Part shown: positions 58,078-64,000 of the stretch, one piece after another
How positions within the stretch are numbered: the first letter of the stretch is position 1
How the letters are laid out: each line of letters starts with the position of its first letter
DNA from: Bacteroidota bacterium
GTDB lineage: Bacteria; Bacteroidota; Bacteroidia; Chitinophagales; Chitinophagaceae
Assembly: GCA_013285915.1 (NCBI GenBank)
Contig: JABDGS010000008.1
Coordinates: forward strand, 1 to 64,000
Reading direction: 5' to 3'
Length of the DNA stretch: 64,000 bases
Notes under the pieces: model-generated
What the model was told of the DNA's origin: nothing
The model's input: only the letters and a program-made list of their open reading frames with translations
Databases searched by the model: none
Program-made: the position numbers and the translations under genes

Positions 58078-58119
58078 TGCCCGCTTATTCCTTCATAAAA
58101 AGTTGATCACTTAAAGCAC

Positions 58120-59376
58120 ATGAAAAAATTATTTTTAACTACCATTGGCCTTTACCTGCTGTTATTAAACGCGTTCTCTCAAAAATCATCTGCAGATTCA
58201 ACAGGCTATGCACCCAAGCCTTTAAACCTGGAAGAAGTAAACCTTGTTTCAAGCTATTATACACAAAATGGAGACCACTCACCTGTTACCGGGGGCATCG
58301 GTACCGAAAAGGTAACCGACCTGTCAAACGGGCTTGACGTAAAATTTACCGGGGTAGATCTAAAAGGCCGTAAGCACACTATAACGGCGGGTTTTGGTGT
58401 TGACCATCATACATCAGCCTCATCAGCATTTGTTTCAAAAACAGGCGCATCACAAACAGGCGGCTCACGTATATATCCTTCTCTCAATTGGGAAGTAGAG
58501 AACCCGGTTAAAAAAAGAACTTTTGGGGCTGGCCTGTATTATTCTTCCGAGTATAACTACCAGTCGTTTGGTTTGGATTTGGAATATTCTAAAAAAACAA
58601 AAACAAACGGAGAATTCAGCGCTAAGGCAAATGCCTATTTTGACCAGGTAAAAATGATCTATCCTTCTGAACTGATACCGGGTACTACTACCACAACCGA
58701 TGGTGGCACTACTACTTATACTACAGCAAGCGGCAGAACGGTAACACTTGGCGGCGGTGAGGATAAGAAGTATAATATACCAAGCAGCCCAAGAACTACG
58801 GTAAGCGGCTCTTTTTCATTCGCTCAAATTATAAACAAAAGGCTACAGGGCAGTATTAGTGTTGATGTTGTTGGGCAAAGCGGCTATTTGGGTTTGCCTT
58901 TTCACAGGGTGTACTTTACAACCGGCACAGATGCCGTTGAAAACCTGCCGTCAAGCCGGTTTAAATTACCTATTGGCGCACGTTTGAATTACTTTTTAGG
59001 GGATAAGGTTATACTGCGAAGTTATTACCGCTATTATGTGGATGATTGGGGTATACGATCGCAAACGGCGAGCCTTGAAGTACCCGTTAAAATAACGCCG
59101 TTCTTTTCAATAGCGCCGTTTTACCGGTATTATACACAAACCGCATCTACATATTTTGCGCCTTTTGAACAACATAAAGAAACAGATACTTATTACACAA
59201 GCAACTACGCATACTCAGCATTTTCAAGCGGTTATTTCGGCTTTAATGTGCGTATAGCACCACCAAAGGGCTTGTTTAATTCTTACTTAAATACACTTGA
59301 AATAAGGTATGGGCATTATACCCAAACCACTGATCTGGTATCGAATGTAATCGCATTAGCCTTTACGTTTAAATAG
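58120..59376 (+). CDS. DUF3570 domain-containing protein
   Basis: Exported beta-rich protein; GLDVKFTGVDLKGRKHTITAGFGVDHHTSASSAFVSKTGASQTGGSRIYPSLNWE. Confidence 0.85.
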   Translation: MKKLFLTTIGLYLLLLNAFSQKSSADSTGYAPKPLNLEEVNLVSSYYTQNGDHSPVTGGIGTEKVTDLSNGLDVKFTGVDLKGRKHTITAGFGVDHHTSASSAFVSKTGASQTGGSRIYPSLNWEVENPVKKRTFGAGLYYSSEYNYQSFGLDLEYSKKTKTNGEFSAKANAYFDQVKMIYPSELIPGTTTTTDGGTTTYTTASGRTVTLGGGEDKKYNIPSSPRTTVSGSFSFAQIINKRLQGSISVDVVGQSGYLGLPFHRVYFTTGTDAVENLPSSRFKLPIGARLNYFLGDKVILRSYYRYYVDDWGIRSQTASLEVPVKITPFFSIAPFYRYYTQTASTYFAPFEQHKETDTYYTSNYAYSAFSSGYFGFNVRIAPPKGLFNSYLNTLEIRYGHYTQTTDLVSNVIALAFTFK

Positions 59377-59398
59377 CTAATTAAAAACATGGCAAATA

Positions 59399-59423
59399 AA
59401 AAGGGCCCGTTTTGGGCCCTTTT
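59399..59423. terminator. bidirectional terminator between convergent genes
   Basis: aaaagggccc-gtttt-gggccctttt perfect stem. Confidence 0.85.
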
Positions 59424-59465
59424 GCATTATTATATTTTCAATCACTTATTTATAATTTATGCTCT

Positions 59466-61502
59466 TTACCAAACCCTTACCCTTGTGCTGTCAGGTTTGT
59501 ACATTTTATTATTGGGTTGTACATTAAAGGTTTCGTAAAACGCGTCAACGTCGGTGAATGGCCCATTAACACGAAATTTAGCTGGTGAATGTACATCCGT
59601 TAATACAAGGCTGCGTAATAACTCAGGGCGGTCGCTTTCAAGCCACCCAAGTGCATACCCTAAGAAATATCTTTTTGCGGGAGTTAAACCAGCAACAGGC
59701 TGGTTGTTTTTGTATTCATCGGTAAGCTTAAAGGCGTCCCACCCAAGCAATATACCACCAAGGTCGGCAATGTTCTCCCCCAGCGATGCCTTTCCATTTA
59801 AATGAAACGTGTCAACGGCAACATACTGGCTAAACTGGTCGGCAAGTTTGTTAGCTTTTTGCTGAAATTGGGCAGAATCATTTTTTGTCCACCACATTTT
59901 TAAATTGCCCTGCGCATCATATTGCCTGCCTTCATCATCAAAACCGTGGGTAAGTTCGTGGCCAATGGTTGATGCTCCGCCATAACCATAAACAAGCGCA
60001 TCATCCAGTTCGTTGTCTTTATATCCCGGCACGGTAAATATACCCGCTGGCAGCACTATTTCGTTATTGGTTGGGCTGTAATAAGCATTGTAGGTTTGCG
60101 GGTACATACCCCATTCGTCTTTATCAACCGGCTTTCCTAGTTTATTTATGTTGTAATTATGCCAGAACACATTTGCATTAATTACATTTTGCACATAGCT
60201 TTCTTTATCAATTTTCATGGCCGAGAAATCTTTCCATTTATCGGGATAACCAACTTTCTTTTTTACTGCCGCCAGTTTTGTGTAAGCTTTTTGTTTGGTG
60301 CTGTCACTCATCCATGTAAGGTTTGCTATGCGGTTTTTTAGTGCAGTACGAATATTCTCCACCATGTCCGAGTATCTTTTCTTTGCAGTTGAATCAAAAT
60401 ATTCCTGCACATAAAGGTGGCCCATCAATTCGCCCATTTGTCCCTCTTCAGCGCCTATAACCCTTTTCCAGCGCGGCCTTCGTTCTTTCGCCCCCGAAAA
60501 TAATTTGCCAAATTCAAATGCTTCTTTGCCAAATACATCAGGGAGTGAGCCGGAGAATGACATCAGCAGGTTATACCGCATATACTCCTTCCAGGTGTCA
60601 AGCGGTACGGTTTGCAAAAGTTTGCCGGCTTCTTTATAATAGTCTGGCTGGCCTATAATTACAGAGTCAACCTTATTCACACCATATACGGTCATGTAGT
60701 TAACCCAATCAATATCCGGCGATACTATGTTAAGTTTTGCAACCGCAAATTTGTTGTAGTTAAGATAAGGATCGCGCAGGTCTTCAAGCTTTCGGTGCGA
60801 TCTTGCCATTTCTGTTTCCATGGCCATAATATTTTTTGAAGCAGCATCTGCTTTTACTGAATCCTCACCAGCAAGCATCAACATCCTGGCTATATGTTTT
60901 ACATAAGCTTTGCGTATAGCAACGGTTGATGAATCGGTTTTAAAATAATAATCCCTCTGCCCAAGGCCTATACCGGTTTGCCCCATTTGCAATGCGTAAA
61001 CATCGCTGTTCTTATCATCCTGCCTTACATTCATATCAATTGGGCCGCCAACGCCTATTTTATCCAATTCTGCAAAAGTGCTTTGCAGTGTTTTTTTATC
61101 ATTCACAGCATTTATCATGTCAAGGTAAGGCTGCAGTGGTTTTATTCCATCGCTTTCAATTTTAGTTGTATCCATTGCCACCGTCCAGAAATCCCCTATT
61201 TTTTGTTCTGTGGTTCCTTCTGCAGCATTTGCTTTAGCAGCTTTTTCCGCAATCTCCCTTAGCCTGTTGCGGTTTTCCTCCATAACAAGGCCGCCAATGC
61301 CCCAGGTGCTCTGGTCACCGGGTATTGGGTTGGTTTTTATCCACCCGCCGTTTGCATACTCAAAAAAATCATCTGCCGGGTTTACAGTTGTATCAAGGTT
61401 GGCAGCAAGTATATCTTTTTTGTCTGCGGAGGAAGTTGTATCATTTTTACACGCAGCAAGGGTAATAACGGCTGCAAAAAGCAGGTACCGGCAATAACTC
61501 AT
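59466..61502 (-). CDS. M13 family metallopeptidase (neprilysin-like), lipoprotein
   Basis: STIGHELTHGFDDEGRQYD (HExxH) and ENIADLGG motifs. Confidence 0.97.
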   Translation of the reverse strand: MSYCRYLLFAAVITLAACKNDTTSSADKKDILAANLDTTVNPADDFFEYANGGWIKTNPIPGDQSTWGIGGLVMEENRNRLREIAEKAAKANAAEGTTEQKIGDFWTVAMDTTKIESDGIKPLQPYLDMINAVNDKKTLQSTFAELDKIGVGGPIDMNVRQDDKNSDVYALQMGQTGIGLGQRDYYFKTDSSTVAIRKAYVKHIARMLMLAGEDSVKADAASKNIMAMETEMARSHRKLEDLRDPYLNYNKFAVAKLNIVSPDIDWVNYMTVYGVNKVDSVIIGQPDYYKEAGKLLQTVPLDTWKEYMRYNLLMSFSGSLPDVFGKEAFEFGKLFSGAKERRPRWKRVIGAEEGQMGELMGHLYVQEYFDSTAKKRYSDMVENIRTALKNRIANLTWMSDSTKQKAYTKLAAVKKKVGYPDKWKDFSAMKIDKESYVQNVINANVFWHNYNINKLGKPVDKDEWGMYPQTYNAYYSPTNNEIVLPAGIFTVPGYKDNELDDALVYGYGGASTIGHELTHGFDDEGRQYDAQGNLKMWWTKNDSAQFQQKANKLADQFSQYVAVDTFHLNGKASLGENIADLGGILLGWDAFKLTDEYKNNQPVAGLTPAKRYFLGYALGWLESDRPELLRSLVLTDVHSPAKFRVNGPFTDVDAFYETFNVQPNNKMYKPDSTRVRVW

Positions 61503-61674
61503 ATAACTAATATTTTGTGGCTAATGTAGTTAGTTTTCAAAAGCGGTTAATATGTTTTTTATACACAGCAGCAGCCGGCAAATATTAAAAAACTATTATA
61601 AAAGCCTACTTTACAGCAACTTAATTAATTAATTTATAAGTAACATTGTTATACATTATAATTTATTTTGAGGT

Positions 61675-64000
61675 ATGAAAAGATCAATAATAACCAGGTT
61701 ATATATTGGCTTTGCAATGGCAATTATTTTGGTAATTGGCGTTGGTGTTTCATCTTACCAGGCATCACAGCACGAGGCTTATTCAGGCCAGTGGGTTAAG
61801 CATACTTACGAGGTAATGAATAAAACAAAAGACCTGCAGCTGATAATTGTAAGAATGAGGGCTGCCGGTAAGAATTTTTATATTTCTGGTGACGAGCGCT
61901 TTTTTCTGCCTTACAAGCTTGGTTTGTCAACTATTTTTAAAGAAACTGATGATCTTAAAAGCCTTGTTGCAGATAACCCGCTGCAAATAGCGCGGGTTGA
62001 CAGTATGGTAGTTGCCATAAAAAACCTGCTAATGTTTTGGGAAGGGCTGAAGGTAAGTGATACCGCCTCGAAGCAGGTTAAAACAGCACTGATGCTGCAG
62101 GAAGAGGAGCGGATTGATGAGGTAACTAACTTAATAAGAAGCTTCTATTCTGATGAGCAGCGGCTGCTTTTGGTAAGGGAAAATGATGATAATGATTCAA
62201 ATAGCCTTTCGTCAGAAGTGCTAATTGCGGGTATTACGCTTATACTTGTGATTGTAATAACCCTTATGTATTTTATACTTAAAGAGTTTAAACAGAGAAC
62301 ACTGGCGGAAGAAGGGCTTAACAAAACACTGGGAGACGTACGGTTACTTAATGATGCTGCCGATAAGCGAAACTGGCAGCTAACCGGCGTTGCCAATATA
62401 AGCAATGGCCTGCAGGGTAAAGAAAGTGTTGCGGGCATTGCAGGCAGTGTTTTAGGCACTTTAGCAAAATACTTTGAAATACCTGCTGCCGCGTTTTATA
62501 TTGCTGACGGAGATAAGGGCACCCTTACCCTGCTGGATTCCATTGGCTTTAAGCCGGCTGCAGGCACCACTTACGCTTTAAAGCAATTGCCGGGAGGGTT
62601 GCCTGCAAATAAGGAAATTAAAATTATAAAGGATGTACCTGCGGGCTTTTGGAAGATACAATCGGGTTTGGGTAATGCAATGCCAGGCGAACTTGCCATT
62701 TTTACCCTTTACTTTGGTGCAGAATTAAAAGGGGTTGTTGAGCTGGCCAATTTTAAACCCTTTACAGCCGAGCAAATTGAATTGCTGAAAGTAATAAGCG
62801 ATAACATAGGTGTAGCGCTTAACACCGTACAGGCAAGTGAGCGTATTATGGTCTTGCTGGCCCAGGTACAGGAGCAAAAAGAAATATTGGAAAACCAGCA
62901 GGAAGAACTGCGCCAGAGCAACGAAGAACTTACCCGGCAGGCTGAGGTTTTGCAGGCATCAGAAGAGGAACTAAAAGTGCAGGAAGAAGAATTACGCCAC
63001 ATAAATACAGAGCTGGAAGAAAAGAATGAAGCAGTTGAGCTGGCGCGCCAGGCCTTGCAGGTAAAAGCAAAAGAACTGGATGATACCAGCAGGTATAAAT
63101 CAGAGTTTTTGGCAAATATGAGCCACGAGTTAAGAACACCGCTTAACAGTGTGCTTATTCTTGCAAATATGCTTGCTGAAAACAAGAAGAGCAACCTTAC
63201 TGAAAAGCAAGTTGAGTACGCACACATTATCCATAAGTCGGGCACAGACCTGTTAAACCTCATCAACGACATACTCGATCTGTCGAAAATTGAAGCAGGC
63301 AAAATTGATGTGCAGATTGAGCAAACGTCCCTAAAAGGAATTGTGGATGACATCACGCCGTCCTTTATCATTCTTGCCGAAAACAAAAAGCTGCATTTTG
63401 ATACTGTTATTAGCGAAACTGTTCCTGCATATATTTCAACAGATAAATTAAGGCTTGAACAAATAATAAAAAATCTTTTAAGCAACGCCTTTAAGTTTAC
63501 TGAAGAACGTGGTTCTGTCACATTATCGTTTACCACAGCTGCAGGTAACGAAAATGCCGGGGAAAAAGAGTTTTTGTCAATTGCAGTTACGGATACCGGC
63601 ATCGGTATTCCCGCCGATAAACAGCGGCTTATTTTTGAAGCCTTTCAGCAGGCTGATGGCTCAACCAGCCGTAAATACGGCGGCACAGGGCTGGGGCTTT
63701 CCATTAGCAAGGAGCTGATACGCATACTTGGCGGTTTTATTACAGTTAGCAGCGGGCAGGGCGTTGGCAGCACATTTACCATATTTGTACCGATAAACTT
63801 AACCGAGAGTGTACAAAAGCCTGCAGCACAGGTGATAAAAACTTTAAGCTTGCCGCAGCAGGCCGATGTTAGGCAGCAAACTGAATTAAAAGATGACAGG
63901 AACGATATTGAGAAGGGCGACAAGGTAATGCTGATAATTGAGGATGATGTAAAGTTTGCCTTTATTTTACAAAGTTTTGCCCGCGACAGGAATTATAAAA
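61675..64000 (+). CDS. sensor histidine kinase, CHASE3-like, GAF-like, HisKA-HATPase, start of REC (truncated by window end)
   Basis: MKRSIITRLYIGFAMAIILVIG...; FLANMSHELRTPLNSVL; DKLRLEQIIKNLLSNAFKFT; GGTGLGLSISKELI; MLIIEDDVKFAFIL. Absent from ORF track because no stop in window. Confidence 0.93.
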   Translation, partial: MKRSIITRLYIGFAMAIILVIGVGVSSYQASQHEAYSGQWVKHTYEVMNKTKDLQLIIVRMRAAGKNFYISGDERFFLPYKLGLSTIFKETDDLKSLVADNPLQIARVDSMVVAIKNLLMFWEGLKVSDTASKQVKTALMLQEEERIDEVTNLIRSFYSDEQRLLLVRENDDNDSNSLSSEVLIAGITLILVIVITLMYFILKEFKQRTLAEEGLNKTLGDVRLLNDAADKRNWQLTGVANISNGLQGKESVAGIAGSVLGTLAKYFEIPAAAFYIADGDKGTLTLLDSIGFKPAAGTTYALKQLPGGLPANKEIKIIKDVPAGFWKIQSGLGNAMPGELAIFTLYFGAELKGVVELANFKPFTAEQIELLKVISDNIGVALNTVQASERIMVLLAQVQEQKEILENQQEELRQSNEELTRQAEVLQASEEELKVQEEELRHINTELEEKNEAVELARQALQVKAKELDDTSRYKSEFLANMSHELRTPLNSVLILANMLAENKKSNLTEKQVEYAHIIHKSGTDLLNLINDILDLSKIEAGKIDVQIEQTSLKGIVDDITPSFIILAENKKLHFDTVISETVPAYISTDKLRLEQIIKNLLSNAFKFTEERGSVTLSFTTAAGNENAGEKEFLSIAVTDTGIGIPADKQRLIFEAFQQADGSTSRKYGGTGLGLSISKELIRILGGFITVSSGQGVGSTFTIFVPINLTESVQKPAAQVIKTLSLPQQADVRQQTELKDDRNDIEKGDKVMLIIEDDVKFAFILQSFARDRNYK

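Noticed and set aside
62145-63602. Minus-strand ORFs (104 and 297 aa) over the histidine kinase
   Set aside because: Low-complexity Ser-rich translations antisense to a clear plus-strand kinase

Overview
This 64-kb window looks like an ordinary chromosomal segment of a Bacteroidota bacterium, probably Chitinophagaceae-like. The lineage call is inferred from the rpmB-rpmG-DUF4295-ftsY block, PorP/SprF, LytS/LytTR pairs, TonB-receptor-like barrels and REP-like intergenic hairpins. I saw no rRNA, tRNA, CRISPR array or intact transposase by eye. Identifiable content includes: a START-domain protein, a membrane-bound dehydrogenase/cytochrome c protein, DinB, a Tat-exported Gfo/Idh/MocA oxidoreductase, a carboxylesterase divergent from a NUDIX-type regulator, two LytS/LytTR modules, a ToxR-like anchored regulator, NHL and PQQ-like propeller proteins, two outer-membrane barrels, an MscS channel, GH28, a BTRD1/beta-lactamase protein, anmK, upp, a zeta-toxin-like module, DUF2264, ftsY/rpmG/rpmB, a Trx-ApbE-DUF4266-DUF3570 operon, an M13 peptidase and a histidine kinase cut by the window edge. 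The most interesting locus is a tightly overlapping minus-strand operon (41473-47699): PqqD-like RRE, HPrK-like kinase, tandem-GT2, GT2, ABC exporter, NTP_transf_5 nucleotidyltransferase. It resembles the tailoring/export part of a RiPP (lasso-like) cluster but has no cyclase, leader peptidase or separate precursor gene nearby. Other items of note: an exported heptad-to-hexad repeat protein, an exported RraB-like/TPR fusion, a perfect palindrome in the NUDIX/esterase promoter, a Cys-rich exported ORF with two in-frame stops, a 68-bp perfect direct repeat around an orphan gene, a 120-bp MITE-like element and several REP-like hairpin families. All family assignments are by eye; no database search was run.
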